From: Paeniglutamicibacter psychrophenolicus
GTDB taxonomy: Bacteria; Actinomycetota; Actinomycetes; Actinomycetales; Micrococcaceae
Assembly: GCF_017876575.1 (NCBI RefSeq)
Contig: NZ_JAGIOE010000001.1
Location: forward strand, 1,984,001 to 2,048,000
Direction: 5' to 3'
Length of the DNA: 64,000 nt
The notes under the pieces are model-generated. The model did not search any database. It worked only from the letters and a program-made list of their open reading frames with translations, and was not told where the DNA came from. This document shows positions 1-9,049 of the stretch, piece by piece; positions within the stretch are counted from its first letter, which is position 1, and each line of letters opens with the position of its first letter. The translations under genes were made by a program, and so were the position numbers.

Positions 1-6
1 AAGTCG

Positions 7-1383
7 GTGCTGGCCTATGCGCCGGGCAACCTTGAATACGACCGTGCGCTGTCGCGCCACCCCGGCTACCAGGCGGCCGTGGCCGTGGACGGGGAAATCC
101 TCGGGGCCTTCAGCGGCGGGTACGCACGGATCGACCCCGAAGAGGCCATGACCGACGGGCACCTGTTCCGGGTCGCCTCGCACTCCAAGACCTTCACCGC
201 CACCGCCGTGATGCTGCTGCGCGAGGAAGGCAAGCTGAGCCTCGAGGACACCCTGGGCCAATGGCTTGCACCGCTGGCCGGCAGCCCGGTTCAGCACGTG
301 AGAGTGCGCGAACTGCTCTCCCACTCCGCGGGGATCACCCGCGACGGGGCCGAGGCCGACTTCTGGTCCCTGGGCCGGGCGTTCCCCGGTGCCGGGGAAC
401 TGCTGCAGGGTGCCGCAACCGGGAAGGTGATCGAACGCAACGAACACTTCAAGTACTCGAACATCGGGTACGGGCTGCTCGGCCCGCTCGTCGAGGCGGC
501 AGGGGGACTTCCCTTCGCCGACTTCGTGGACACGCGCATCCTGGCACCCCTGCAGCTGCGCGACACCGGCGCGGACCTCGACGCACGCGAGGGGGAGCTC
601 GCCGCCGGGTACGGGACGCTCGCGCTCGCCGGAGACCACGGCGCCCTGACGGGACGCACCCGGATCGAACACCTCCACACCCGGGCGCTGGGAGCCGCCA
701 CGGGCTTCTACTCCACGGCCTCGGACATGGCCAGGTACTTCTCCTCCCACTTCGTGGGATCCGGAACCGGTGTACTGGGCGATGACTCCAAGCGCCTGAT
801 GCAGCGCAAGGCCGAGGACTCCGGGGCGCCGGGGCGCGGCTACGGGCTGGGATTGATCATCCAGGACGTTGCCGGCCACAGGAGTTTCGGGCACAGCGGC
901 GGCTACCCCGGGCACATCACCCGCACCTGGGCGGTTCCCAAGACCAAGGTGGTGCTCAGCATGCTGACCAACGCCATCGACGGGCCGGCCACCGAATACG
1001 GCGAACGGCTCTTTGCCCTCGCGGCGCTCGCCGAGAAACCCACGCCCGATTCCCTCGCCGGGGTGGATGAAGAGGTCTTGCTCCGCTTCACCGGCCGGTT
1101 TGCCGCCCTGTGGGGCGTGGTGGACATCGCGGAGCTCGGCGGGAAACTGTACTGGATCAATCCGGCGGCACCCGTCGCCGTCGAGACCACCGTGCCGCTG
1201 GAATTCGTGGACGAGTCCACCCTCCGGTCCGTCGATCCCAACGGATTTTCCGGGTACGGGGAAGCGATCCGCTTCGAGTTCGACGTGGCGGGAGCATTGA
1301 CGATGCGCGGACCCGGCGGCATGCTCTTTGAACGTGCATCGGACTTCCACGCCCCCGCGGTGCTGCGGGCCCCGGCCGGCTGA
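7..1383 (+). CDS. Serine hydrolase of the beta-lactamase/class C family
   Basis: A 458-residue beta-lactamase-fold serine hydrolase (class C/D-alanyl-D-alanine carboxypeptidase/EstB superfamily). The nucleophile motif SxxK is at residues 58-61 (S-H-S-K), the second motif Y-S-N at 150-152, and the third motif is H-S-G-G near 296. No signal peptide is visible, so the protein is probably cytoplasmic, an esterase or peptidase rather than a true antibiotic beta-lactamase. The C-terminal 120 residues form a lipocalin-like extension often seen in this family. The GTG at position 7 is the first start in the window, but the frame stays open to base 1, so the true start may lie upstream. The substrate cannot be inferred from the sequence. 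Confidence 0.85.
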   Translation: MLAYAPGNLEYDRALSRHPGYQAAVAVDGEILGAFSGGYARIDPEEAMTDGHLFRVASHSKTFTATAVMLLREEGKLSLEDTLGQWLAPLAGSPVQHVRVRELLSHSAGITRDGAEADFWSLGRAFPGAGELLQGAATGKVIERNEHFKYSNIGYGLLGPLVEAAGGLPFADFVDTRILAPLQLRDTGADLDAREGELAAGYGTLALAGDHGALTGRTRIEHLHTRALGAATGFYSTASDMARYFSSHFVGSGTGVLGDDSKRLMQRKAEDSGAPGRGYGLGLIIQDVAGHRSFGHSGGYPGHITRTWAVPKTKVVLSMLTNAIDGPATEYGERLFALAALAEKPTPDSLAGVDEEVLLRFTGRFAALWGVVDIAELGGKLYWINPAAPVAVETTVPLEFVDESTLRSVDPNGFSGYGEAIRFEFDVAGALTMRGPGGMLFERASDFHAPAVLRAPAG

Positions 1384-1456
1384 TCGGGGCATGGAACCCG
1401 GCGCAGTGTCACGGTCGGGCAACAATGCCGGAGCAAACCGGTGCACGTCCCGCGTG

Positions 1457-1478
1457 GATGGTGCCATGGGCCACCATC
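1457..1478. promoter_or_regulatory. Palindrome upstream of the fused ABC importer gene
   Basis: Seven-base arms GATGGTG and CACCATC flank an 8-base centre, about 77 bp before the start of the importer gene. A regulator site is inferred from symmetry and position only. Confidence 0.3.
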
Positions 1479-1554
1479 AGCATCTAGGCTTTGACCCGTG
1501 TTAGCGCCCTCGCACCACGGAGGCGGAACCTGCAACCAAGGAGATGAACGACTT

Positions 1555-3024
1555 TTGAAGACGTCCAGAACGACTCGAGGTCCCAGGACCTGGCCCAGGG
1601 TGGTGATTGCCGCCGTCATGGGCATGTTCCTGGTGTTCGGCGGCGCCGGAGCCGCCATGGCGGCCCCGGCCGACAGCGGTGTCGAGGGCAAGACCTTCGT
1701 CATCGGCACAGACACCACCTTCGCTCCCTTTGAGTTCCGCGAGAACGGGGAGCTGACCGGAATCGACATGGATCTGGTCCGCGCCATCGGCGAGGCCGAG
1801 GGCTTCAAGGTCGAGATCCGTTCCCTTGGATTCAACGCCGCATTGCAGGCGCTGACCTCCAACCAGGTCGACGGCGTGATCGCGGGCATGTCGATCACCG
1901 ACGAACGCAAGCAGGTCTACGACTTCTCGGAACCCTATTTCGAGTCCGGCATCCAGATGGCGGTCGCCAAGAACGACGACACCATCAAGGGCTATGAGGA
2001 CCTCAAGGGCAAGACCGTGGTCGCCAAGACCGGATCCGAGGGCGAGGCCTACGCCAAGTCGATTGCCGGGCAGTACGGTTTCACCGTCAAGTCCCTGGAC
2101 CAATCGGCAACCATGTACGAGTCCGTCAAATCCGGTTCCGCCGTGGCCGTCTTCGACGACTACCCGGTGCTCGCCTACGGCGTGGCCCAGAACAACGGGC
2201 TGAAGACAGTCACCGACAAGGTCCCCGGCGGCTCCTACGGATTCGCCGTGAACAAGGGCAAGAACACCGCCCTGCTGGCCGCCTTCAACGACGGGCTGGC
2301 CAAGCTGAAGGCCGACGGCGACTACCAGAAGATCCTGGACAAGTACCTGGCCAATCCGACCGCCGCACAACCCACCACCTTCCTGGACCTGCTGGCCAAG
2401 TCCTTCCCGGCCCTGATGAGCGGCCTGAAAAACACGCTGCTGGTGACGATCATTTCCTTCGCCGTTGCCATGGCGATCGGCCTCTTGGCCGGGTTCATGA
2501 AGATCTCCCACAACATCGTGTTGCGCGGAATCGCCACGACCTTCGTCAACATCTTCCGCGGCACCCCGCTGCTGCTGTGGGCCTTCATGTTCTACTTCGG
2601 CCTCCCGCAGCTGACCGGGCAGCCGATCAACATCTGGGTTGCCGGCGTGCTGACGCTGTCGCTGAACTCCGGCGCCTACGTCGCGGAGATCGTGCGCGGC
2701 GGCATCCAGTCGGTGGACCCCGGGCAGCTTGAGGCCTCGCGTTCGCTGGGCCTGGGCTACGGCAAATCCATGCAGAAGGTCGTGGTCCCGCAGGCGTTCA
2801 AGATGATGACCCCTTCCCTGATCAACCAGCTGATCATCATGCTCAAGGACTCCTCGCTGCTGTTGGCCATCGGCTTCGCCGAGCTCCTGTACCAGGGCCA
2901 GCAGATCTACGCGGCGAACTTCCGCGTCACCGAGACCCTGCTGATCGTGGGCGTCATCTACTTCGTGGCCGTCATGGCCCTGACCAAACTGGCAAACTAC
3001 GCCGATCGGAGGTTCAACAAGTGA
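1555..3024 (+). CDS. Fused solute-binding/permease protein of an amino-acid ABC importer
   Basis: One 489-residue chain joins a signal sequence (about residues 15-40, ending A-M-A-A-P), a periplasmic-type amino-acid-binding domain (about 45-265, PBP type 3) and a HisM/GlnP-type permease domain (about 285-489). The permease EAA loop is seen around E-A-S-R-S-L-G. The fusion therefore delivers and translocates a polar amino acid, probably glutamine or glutamate. I chose the TTG at 1555 because AAGGAG lies 11 bp upstream; a longer GTG start at 1498 would add 19 residues with no signal-peptide logic. The stop codon overlaps the next gene by 4 bp (GTGA), which indicates tight coupling with the ATPase. 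The substrate assignment is inference. Confidence 0.88.
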   Translation: MKTSRTTRGPRTWPRVVIAAVMGMFLVFGGAGAAMAAPADSGVEGKTFVIGTDTTFAPFEFRENGELTGIDMDLVRAIGEAEGFKVEIRSLGFNAALQALTSNQVDGVIAGMSITDERKQVYDFSEPYFESGIQMAVAKNDDTIKGYEDLKGKTVVAKTGSEGEAYAKSIAGQYGFTVKSLDQSATMYESVKSGSAVAVFDDYPVLAYGVAQNNGLKTVTDKVPGGSYGFAVNKGKNTALLAAFNDGLAKLKADGDYQKILDKYLANPTAAQPTTFLDLLAKSFPALMSGLKNTLLVTIISFAVAMAIGLLAGFMKISHNIVLRGIATTFVNIFRGTPLLLWAFMFYFGLPQLTGQPINIWVAGVLTLSLNSGAYVAEIVRGGIQSVDPGQLEASRSLGLGYGKSMQKVVVPQAFKMMTPSLINQLIIMLKDSSLLLAIGFAELLYQGQQIYAANFRVTETLLIVGVIYFVAVMALTKLANYADRRFNK

Positions 3025-3779
3025 GTGCATCACCGGTTGAAACACAAAAGCCAGCCAAGATCACCGTCAAGGGACTGCGCAAGTCCTTTGGCGCCAACGA
3101 GGTGCTCAAGGGCATCGACGTGGAAATCGCCGAGGGCGAGGTGGTGTGCGTGATCGGTCCCTCGGGCTCGGGCAAATCCACGCTGCTGCGCTGCCTGAAC
3201 AAGCTGGAGGAGATCTCCGCCGGCCACGTCATCGTCGACGGCTTCGACGTCACCGACCCGAAGGTCGACATCAACGAGGTCCGCCGCCACGTGGGCATGG
3301 TCTTCCAGCACTTCAACCTCTTCCCGCACATGTCGGTGGCCGAGAACATCATGCTCGCCCCGGTGGAACTGAAGAAGGCAACCAAGGTCGAGGCCCGCGC
3401 CCAGGCCATGAAGCTGCTTGACCGCGTGGGCTTGAAGGAGAAGGCAGACGCCCGCCCGGCATCGCTCTCCGGCGGCCAGAAGCAGCGTGTGGCCATCGCC
3501 CGCGCGCTGGCCATGAACCCCGGCATCATGCTCTTTGACGAGGCCACCAGCGCCCTTGACCCGGAAATGGTCGGCGAGGTGCTCCAGGTCATCCGCGACC
3601 TGGCGGCCGAGGGCATGACCATGGTCCTGGTGACCCACGAGATGGGCTTCGCCAAGGAAATCGGGGACCGGGTGATCTTCATGGACGCAGGAGTGGTCTG
3701 CGAGTCGGGCCGGCCGGACGAACTGTTCGGCAACCCGCAGCAGGAGCGCACCAAGGAGTTCCTCTCCAAGGTCCTCTAG
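3021..3779 (+). CDS. glnQ: GlnQ-type amino-acid ABC transporter ATPase
   Basis: A 252-residue polar amino-acid ABC ATPase. Walker A is G-P-S-G-S-G-K-S-T at residues 46-54, the Q-loop is in V-F-Q-H-F-N-L-F, the signature is L-S-G-G-Q-K-Q-R-V, and Walker B is I-M-L-F-D-E with an H-loop histidine in V-T-H-E-M. It is translationally coupled to the fused binding/permease gene by the GTGA overlap, so the two genes make a complete importer. The length is typical of GlnQ/HisP proteins. The gene symbol reflects the family; glutamine specificity is not proven. Confidence 0.9.
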   Translation: MSASPVETQKPAKITVKGLRKSFGANEVLKGIDVEIAEGEVVCVIGPSGSGKSTLLRCLNKLEEISAGHVIVDGFDVTDPKVDINEVRRHVGMVFQHFNLFPHMSVAENIMLAPVELKKATKVEARAQAMKLLDRVGLKEKADARPASLSGGQKQRVAIARALAMNPGIMLFDEATSALDPEMVGEVLQVIRDLAAEGMTMVLVTHEMGFAKEIGDRVIFMDAGVVCESGRPDELFGNPQQERTKEFLSKVL

Positions 3780-3804
3780 GCGGGAGTCCTTCACACGTAG
3801 CGGT

Positions 3805-3866
3805 GAAAGCCCGCGTTGCCCCCTGTGGTTCCCTTTCCGGAATCCAGCGCGGCGACGCGGGCTTTC
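3805..3866. terminator. Long inverted repeat between convergent genes
   Basis: GAAAGCCCGCGT at 3805-3816 is perfectly complementary to 3855-3866, with a 38-nt loop. It sits between the glnQ stop and the convergent deacetylase stop, so a bidirectional terminator is plausible. There is no T-run. Confidence 0.5.
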
Positions 3867-3895
3867 GTGTATTCACCGGCGGTTGGCCGGACGGC

Positions 3896-4699
3896 TCAAT
3901 TCTTCGTCCCCGGATGCTGGCCGGTCTCGTAGCCGACTCCGGGCTTGGGCTGGCCGATCAGCTGGCTGACAGTGACGAAATGGTAGCCCTGGGCCCCCAG
4001 GTCCTCGAGGATCTTCGGTACGGCATCGATCGTGGACTTGTGGATGTCGTGCATCAAGACGATGGAGCCGGGCTTGATGTCCTCGGCCGCCTTGACGGTT
4101 TTCTTGGTACTACGGGTCTTCCAGTCCAGGGTATCGTCGCTCCACAACACCACGGGCACGGGCTGGGCCTTCTTCAGGCTCTCGGTAATCGTGCCGTACG
4201 GGGGCCGCATCAACGTCGGGGTGGCGCCGGTCGCCTTCTTGATGGCCTCGTCCGCCTTGCTGAGTTCGCGTTGGGCGGCGGCCGGGGACAGCTTGGCGAG
4301 GTCCTGGTGCGACCAAGTGTGGTTTCCGATTTCATGCCCCCTGGCCAATTCCTCCCGCACGGTATCGGGAAACTTTGCGACGTCCTTGCCGATGAGGAAG
4401 AACGACGCCTTGGCATGGTGCTTGTCCAGGACATCGAGCAGCGACTCGGTGTAGGGACCGGGCCCGTCGTCAAAGGTCAGCGCCACACACTTGACCTCGG
4501 CGCAGTCAGGCCCTTCCTGGGTGCCGGGCGCGTTCTGGGCGCCGGGCGCGTCCTGGGATTCCGCGGTTGCACCCGGTTCTGACGGCGCCTTCGCCGGAAA
4601 TCCCTGCCAGTGCGCACTGAGAGGGGCGCCGCAGCCGGCCAAGGAGAGGGCCAGTGCCGGAACAAGGAGAAAACGAAAAGCCGTGGAGCGAGAAATCAT
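3896..4699 (-). CDS. Polysaccharide deacetylase (NodB-like) lipoprotein
   Basis: This 267-residue secreted carbohydrate esterase family 4 protein starts at the ATG at 4699, which has AGAGGA 8 bp upstream. Upstream in-frame codons would bury the signal peptide. The N-terminus has a lipoprotein signal with lipobox L-A-G-C. NodB motifs appear in order: T-F-D-D-G-P, H-T-W-S-H, R-P-P-Y-G, W-S-D-D-T-L-D-W and L-M-H-D-I-H. All predicted metal-binding and catalytic residues are present. An acidic, Pro/Gly-rich linker follows the lipobox. The likely role is removal of N-acetyl groups from peptidoglycan or another cell-surface glycan. It is transcribed alone, convergent with glnQ. Confidence 0.9.
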   Translation of the reverse strand: MISRSTAFRFLLVPALALSLAGCGAPLSAHWQGFPAKAPSEPGATAESQDAPGAQNAPGTQEGPDCAEVKCVALTFDDGPGPYTESLLDVLDKHHAKASFFLIGKDVAKFPDTVREELARGHEIGNHTWSHQDLAKLSPAAAQRELSKADEAIKKATGATPTLMRPPYGTITESLKKAQPVPVVLWSDDTLDWKTRSTKKTVKAAEDIKPGSIVLMHDIHKSTIDAVPKILEDLGAQGYHFVTVSQLIGQPKPGVGYETGQHPGTKN

Positions 4700-4837
4700 G
4701 CTGACCATCCTCTCAAACCAACCTGCGAGAATGCACAACGGATCCCTGATGCGTGGCACCGCGCCGCGGCTTCCCGGGAGTCCGCCCCCCGGCACCGGTG
4801 GGTGTTTCGTTTTGTGTCGCGAGGCGTATCTCACATC

Positions 4838-4853
4838 ACTTGAAGATTCAAGT
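4838..4853. promoter_or_regulatory. Perfect palindrome upstream of doxX
   Basis: ACTTGAA-GA-TTCAAGT, seven-base arms with a two-base spacer, ends 109 bp before doxX. This size and symmetry suit a dimeric MarR-type repressor. No regulator gene is adjacent. Confidence 0.45.
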
Positions 4854-4961
4854 AAAGTTGTGCCATGGTGGATGCGAGCTTTCGGACCGGATGAACAGGT
4901 CCGCCGCGACCGACGTCCACGCCGATGTCTGGTTTGCTACGAAACGACACAAGGAATCTTC

Positions 4962-5390
4962 ATGGACACTGCAGTAAAGAACCCCGCACTGGTGACCGCC
5001 GCACAGATCACGCTGCGCATCGTCATCGGCTTCCTCTTCGCCGCCCACGGATGGCAGAAGTACTTCCAATTCACGCTGGACGGCACCACGGCCGCATTCG
5101 GCCAGATGGGGGTGCCCGCAGCCGGCCTGGTGGCCCCCGTCATTGCAACCCTCGAAATCGTCGGCGGCATCGCCTTGGTCCTCGGTGTGCTCACCCGCAT
5201 CTTCGCCATGTTGCTGACCGTGAACATGCTCGGCGCGTTGTTCCTGGTGCACGCTCCCGCGGGCGTGTTCGTCGAGGCCGGCGGCTTCGAGCTTGTGCTT
5301 GCCCTGGCCGCAGGCGCTGCAGCCATCGCCCTGATGGGCCCGGGCCGCATGTCCGTGGACCGGTTCATTCCCTCTCGCATCGCCGCATAG
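4962..5390 (+). CDS. DoxX family membrane protein
   Basis: A 142-residue integral membrane protein with four hydrophobic segments, matching the DoxX/YphA family in length and in the early motif R-I-V-I-G-F-L-F-A-A-H-G. I chose the ATG at 4962 because AAGGAA is centred 8 bp upstream; longer in-frame starts run through the promoter region. DoxX proteins are linked to thiosulfate oxidation, redox stress or quinone-related functions, but the exact activity here is unknown. A perfect palindrome lies upstream and a strong hairpin downstream, so it looks like a monocistronic, regulated unit. Confidence 0.85.
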   Translation: MDTAVKNPALVTAAQITLRIVIGFLFAAHGWQKYFQFTLDGTTAAFGQMGVPAAGLVAPVIATLEIVGGIALVLGVLTRIFAMLLTVNMLGALFLVHAPAGVFVEAGGFELVLALAAGAAAIALMGPGRMSVDRFIPSRIAA

Positions 5391-5414
5391 CCGGCATTCG
5401 CAATCCCAGCAAGG

Positions 5415-5456
5415 AACGCCCTGGGGCACCGGAATTCTCCGGTGCCCCAGGGCGTT
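5415..5456. terminator. Hairpin downstream of doxX
   Basis: A 19-bp perfect inverted repeat (5415-5433 and 5438-5456) with an ATTC loop lies just after doxX and ahead of the convergent decayed gene. There is no U-tract, but the position and strength support termination in either direction. Confidence 0.7.
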
Positions 5457-5499
5457 GCTGCTTGCTGTCCGGGGGCATTCGGTGGCGGAGAGGCCGGCG

Positions 5500-6172
5500 C
5501 TACGTCCCGGTCCGCAATGGCGCTGCCATGGCGAGAGCCGCGGGCAAGCTGCCGGCCAGCAACAGCGCCAGGGCAACGACGCCGACGGTGGTCCTGGCGC
5601 TTGAACGGAAGGCAAAGGCCGCAACCGTCAACGGACTGCTTGCCGCCATCGCCCATGCCGCCCAGCGTGGAATGATGCGGCCCCGGCCCAGGATGATGCC
5701 GAACATCACGTACGCCACCAAATGGAAGACGACATAGACGACCAGATAGGTCGCCATGACCGCATCGTTGGTGAAGGCATCCAGCAACGCGCCGAGGTCC
5801 CCGCCGGGAGTAAGTTGTCCCATGGTATCGGGCCAGGTCGTCCCGGGCCGTCAGCGCCGAGAACGGGAGTCATCCCAGTACGCCCAACGTCCCGGCAGCG
5901 AGGGCGAGGCGAGGGTTGCGCGGGTATCCAAGAGAGCCAAGGCCCGCCGCGCCGACCGGCAGCAGATACGAGGCCACCATGAAGGCTGCCCTGTGCATCG
6001 CGTTGATGGCCGGATTCGCCGCGGTGTTCGCCGCAATGGTTGCCGGACCAGGGGTATGGATGGCCGGTGCCAGGAATCCTCCGACCAGGTAGCCCAACGG
6101 CCCGCCAATGATTGCCACTGCCACGAATAACCGCAGCAACCGCTCGGTGCCGCGCATGGATTGAGCGCTCAT
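5500..6172 (-). pseudogene. Decayed multi-pass membrane protein gene
   Basis: Three reading-frame pieces together describe one polytopic membrane protein of about 220 residues. The ATG at 6172 opens a 100-residue piece that ends at a TGA (5870-5872). The same frame continues in sense after that TGA as L-P-F-S-A-L-T-A-R-D-D-L-A-R-Y, as expected if a Trp codon (TGG) had become TGA. Near 5824-5825 the frame then slips by one base, and the homologous chain resumes as M-G-Q-L-T-P-G-G with three further hydrophobic segments to 5500. The family resembles uncharacterised actinobacterial membrane proteins with an I-P-R-W-A-A-W-A motif. Two lesions argue for a genuine pseudogene, although assembly errors cannot be excluded. 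Confidence 0.65.
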
Positions 6173-6293
6173 GGCACCATGCCATTCCCGTCAGCGGCCC
6201 GGTCGGCCTCGAACCGTGGATCTTCTTTGCGGGGCAGAAATCGGGATAACACCTGGTGCAAAGGCAGTGGATCCTGACTGCTGCGCCGGATGC

Positions 6294-7208
6294 CTACTTG
6301 GCGTCGATGGGGATCAAAAGGTCCTTGACGGACGGGTCGGTGCGCAGGAACTCCTGCACCGCGGGGTCCTGGAATGCCGCCACCAGGTTCTTCACGTTCT
6401 CGCTGTCCGCGTACTCGGTGCCGATGGTCAGCTGCCCGGCGAATTCGTCGGGGGCCGCCGGGGCGAAGATCTGCTGCGTCAGCGGAACCTTGGCCGAGAC
6501 GTAGTACTCGGTGTAGCCAACCGCAGCATCAAGGTCCGGCAGGGAACGCGACTGGGCGGCGAAGTCCAGCAACTTGAACTTGATGCCCTTGGGGTTTTCC
6601 GCGATGTCCTTTTGCGTGGCCTTCCACTTGTCCACCGAGGGGTCGAGCTTGATCAGCCCGGCGCGCTCCAGCAGCCACAGGCCCTGTGCTTCGTTGGCGG
6701 GGTCGGAGTACAGGGAAACGGTGGCCCCGTCCGGGATCTCGTCGACAGACTTGTACTTCTCGCTCCAGATCCCGAACCCCCAGCGGAAGACCGGGGTGGC
6801 CGCGGCGAGCTTGAAGTCGGGATTGGCCTCCAGCACCTGGGAGAGCCAGAGCTTGTGCTGGTAGATGGTTCCGGCGACCTCGCCGGTGGATACGGCCCGG
6901 TTCAGCGTCGTCGAATCGGCCAGGCCCTTGAAGGCCACCTTGATGCCGTACTTGGGTGCAACGTTTTCGGCCACGAAGTTCACCAGGGCCTGCTCGGCGT
7001 GGTTGCCCTCGGCGGTGACCACGGTCAGCGTGGCCCCGGCAACGGTGTTCGGTGACTGGGTGTCCGCGTTGGAGCCGATGATAGCGCCCGCCGTGATGGC
7101 TGCGGCCAGGGCGATGGCGGCGAGGGTCCAGGGCCACTTCTTGTGCTTTTGGATGGTGAAGCCGTGGGAATCGGTCTCTGGCTTGGTCTCGGGATCTGTG
7201 ATGGTCAT
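6294..7208 (-). CDS. metQ: MetQ/NlpA-family substrate-binding protein, membrane-anchored
   Basis: This 304-residue NlpA/MetQ-family binding protein belongs to a methionine-type ABC importer. The N-terminus is unusual: about 25 hydrophilic residues, then one hydrophobic segment (about 28-47) with no lipobox cysteine, so it appears to be anchored by an uncleaved helix or cleaved by signal peptidase I. The binding domain starts near T-L-T-V-V-T-A-E-G-N-H-A-E. The segments L-Y-Q-H-K-L and A-A-V-G-Y-T-E-Y-Y fit family positions. It follows the permease and ATPase genes on the same strand, in the order N-I-Q. Methionine is the family substrate; the actual ligand is inferred. Confidence 0.85.
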   Translation of the reverse strand: MTITDPETKPETDSHGFTIQKHKKWPWTLAAIALAAAITAGAIIGSNADTQSPNTVAGATLTVVTAEGNHAEQALVNFVAENVAPKYGIKVAFKGLADSTTLNRAVSTGEVAGTIYQHKLWLSQVLEANPDFKLAAATPVFRWGFGIWSEKYKSVDEIPDGATVSLYSDPANEAQGLWLLERAGLIKLDPSVDKWKATQKDIAENPKGIKFKLLDFAAQSRSLPDLDAAVGYTEYYVSAKVPLTQQIFAPAAPDEFAGQLTIGTEYADSENVKNLVAAFQDPAVQEFLRTDPSVKDLLIPIDAK

Positions 7209-7304
7209 GGGGGAACTGCCTTTCGGGGGCGGGAGTGAAGAAACGAATGTTGGTCGGGAGCAGGAGGATTGCCTGGGCCCGGGAGCGGCGCGGTGCCGGG
7301 TTGG

Positions 7305-8024
7305 CTAGGGGCGGCGGCGCAGGTGCGGTGTGGTGGCCTTGACCAGGGCGTCTCCGCCGAGTTGGACGATGCTGACCATCGCGATCAGCAGCAGCACGGT
7401 GGCCAGCATGACCGTCTGGTCGAAGCGCTGGTAGCCGTAGGTGACGGCAACATAGCCGATGCCGCCGGCGCCGATGGTCCCGGCGATGGCCGAGTACTCG
7501 ATCATCGCGATGGTGTTGATGGTCAGTCCTCCCAGGATCGCCGGGACGGCCTCGCCCAGCTGGGCGCTGCGGATGATCTGCAGCGGGGAGCCGCCCGAGG
7601 CCCGGGCCGCGGCGGTGACCGAGCGCGGGACATCGCGCAAACAGTTCTCCACGAGCCGGGCGAAGAACGGGATGCCGGCCAGCGACATGGGGACAACGGC
7701 GGCGGCAACGCCGATGTTGGTCCCGGTGACAAAGCGGGTGAACGGGACGATCGCGGCCATCAGCACCAGGAACGGCAGGGACCGGCCGATGTTCACGATC
7801 CAGCTGAGCACCGAATAGGTGCCGCGGTGTTCGAAGAGCCCTCCGGGGGCCATGTTGTGCAGGGCGACGGCGATCGGGGTTCCCAGGGAGACGACGACCA
7901 GCATCACGATGCCGACCATGGCCAGGGTCTCGCCCAGGGCCGGGAGCAGCAACGCCGGAAGCTCCGGCAGGGGAGTGTCGGCCAGAGCGCGGATCTGCAC
8001 CGCGGCGGAAATGTTCAGGCCCAT
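7305..8024 (-). CDS. metI: MetI-type ABC transporter permease
   Basis: A 239-residue permease of the MetI family with five to six hydrophobic segments. The cytoplasmic coupling loop is visible in the region R-S-V-T-A-A-A-R-A-S-G-G-S-P. The ATG at 8024 lies inside the end of the ATPase gene (10-bp overlap), which implies translational coupling. With metN and metQ it forms a complete methionine-type uptake system in the plasma membrane. The 96 bp to metQ hold no other gene. Confidence 0.9.
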   Translation of the reverse strand: MGLNISAAVQIRALADTPLPELPALLLPALGETLAMVGIVMLVVVSLGTPIAVALHNMAPGGLFEHRGTYSVLSWIVNIGRSLPFLVLMAAIVPFTRFVTGTNIGVAAAVVPMSLAGIPFFARLVENCLRDVPRSVTAAARASGGSPLQIIRSAQLGEAVPAILGGLTINTIAMIEYSAIAGTIGAGGIGYVAVTYGYQRFDQTVMLATVLLLIAMVSIVQLGGDALVKATTPHLRRRP

Positions 8025-9049
8025 TGGAGTTCCTCCGTGGATCGGGTTGCGGGTGCGGATGGATGCGCGGCGGCGGCGCGGGGGACCGCGCGCAGCCCGT
8101 AACGGGCGAAGGCCGCGGCTGCCAGCCGCTCGGGGGAGCGCAGCCCGACGGTCGCGTTGCCGGTGCTGGTCCCGCTGATGGACTGGATGGTGGCGGCCAA
8201 CAGGGCAGCAGGCTCGCCGAGGTCGGCCGAGATCCGCTGCAGCCAGTCCGCCGGGACGGAGCGCGAATCGTAGGTTACGTGCCAGGCCCGTGATCCGGCC
8301 GCCGGATCGGCCGAAGACAGCTGCGGCTGCAGGGCCCGGCCCAGGATCGAGTCGTGGTCGGTGAGCAGGTCCACCAGGGAGCCCTGTTCGGCGATGCGTC
8401 CGTGCTCCAGCCGGGCCGCGGAGTCTGCCACGTGCAGCACGGTGTCCATTTCATGGGTGATGAACACGACCGCCAAGTCCAGGTCGTCGCGCAGCTGGCG
8501 CAGCAGCGCGACGACAGAGCGGGTGGTTTCCGGGTCCAGGCCGGAAGTCGCCTCGTCGGAGAGCAGCACCGAGGGGCGCAGCGCCAGGGCGCGGGCGATG
8601 CCCACGCGCTGGAGCTGACCGCCGGACAACTCGAACGGGTAGTGGTTGGCGCGGTGCGAAAGCCCGACGCGTTCGAGCAGCTCGGCAACCCGCGCCTTCG
8701 TCTCTGCCGGGGTCACCCCGAGGTATTCGAGCGGCAGGGCGATGTTTTGCGCCGCGGTGCGGCGCGAGAGCAGGCTGGCGGACTGGAAAATCGTGCCGAT
8801 CCGGCGCCGGGCGACCCGCAGCCTGCGTTCGGGGAGGCGTGCGAGGTCTTCGCCGTTGACGATGACCTGCCCGGAGGTGGGGCGTTCGAGCAGGTTGATG
8901 CACTGGGCCAGGGTCGACTTGCCGGCGCCGGAGGGGCCCACGACGGCAAGGATCTGGCCGGTGGCGACCTCGATGTCGAGGCCGTCGAGCACCGTGACGG
9001 AGTTGTCCCCGTGTCCGTAGACCTTGGTGAGGTTCTTCAGGCTGATCAT
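8015..9049 (-). CDS. metN: MetN-type ABC transporter ATPase with NIL domain
   Basis: A 344-residue ATPase. Walker A is G-P-S-G-A-G-K-S-T near residue 40, the signature is L-S-G-G-Q-L-Q-R-V, and the D-loop is in S-G-L-D-P. The C-terminal 90 residues form an ACT-like NIL domain, which in MetN proteins binds methionine and inhibits transport. That domain is the best support for methionine as substrate. I chose the ATG at 9049 because GGAGAG lies 8 bp upstream and the protein then opens M-I-S-L-K-N-L-T-K; the longer frame to 9139 adds an unlikely Pro-rich stretch. I found no SAM-riboswitch core upstream. Confidence 0.9.
   Translation of the reverse strand: MISLKNLTKVYGHGDNSVTVLDGLDIEVATGQILAVVGPSGAGKSTLAQCINLLERPTSGQVIVNGEDLARLPERRLRVARRRIGTIFQSASLLSRRTAAQNIALPLEYLGVTPAETKARVAELLERVGLSHRANHYPFELSGGQLQRVGIARALALRPSVLLSDEATSGLDPETTRSVVALLRQLRDDLDLAVVFITHEMDTVLHVADSAARLEHGRIAEQGSLVDLLTDHDSILGRALQPQLSSADPAAGSRAWHVTYDSRSVPADWLQRISADLGEPAALLAATIQSISGTSTGNATVGLRSPERLAAAAFARYGLRAVPRAAAAHPSAPATRSTEELQWA

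Noticed and set aside
7-1383. True antibiotic beta-lactamase
   Set aside because: No signal peptide and family motifs of general class C-like esterases; resistance should not be inferred.
1501-3045. Long minus-strand frames opposite several genes (also 12391-13740 and 28275-29501)
   Set aside because: They are shadows of GC-rich coding on the other strand, with low-complexity His/Gln/Gly/Asp-rich composition and no domains.
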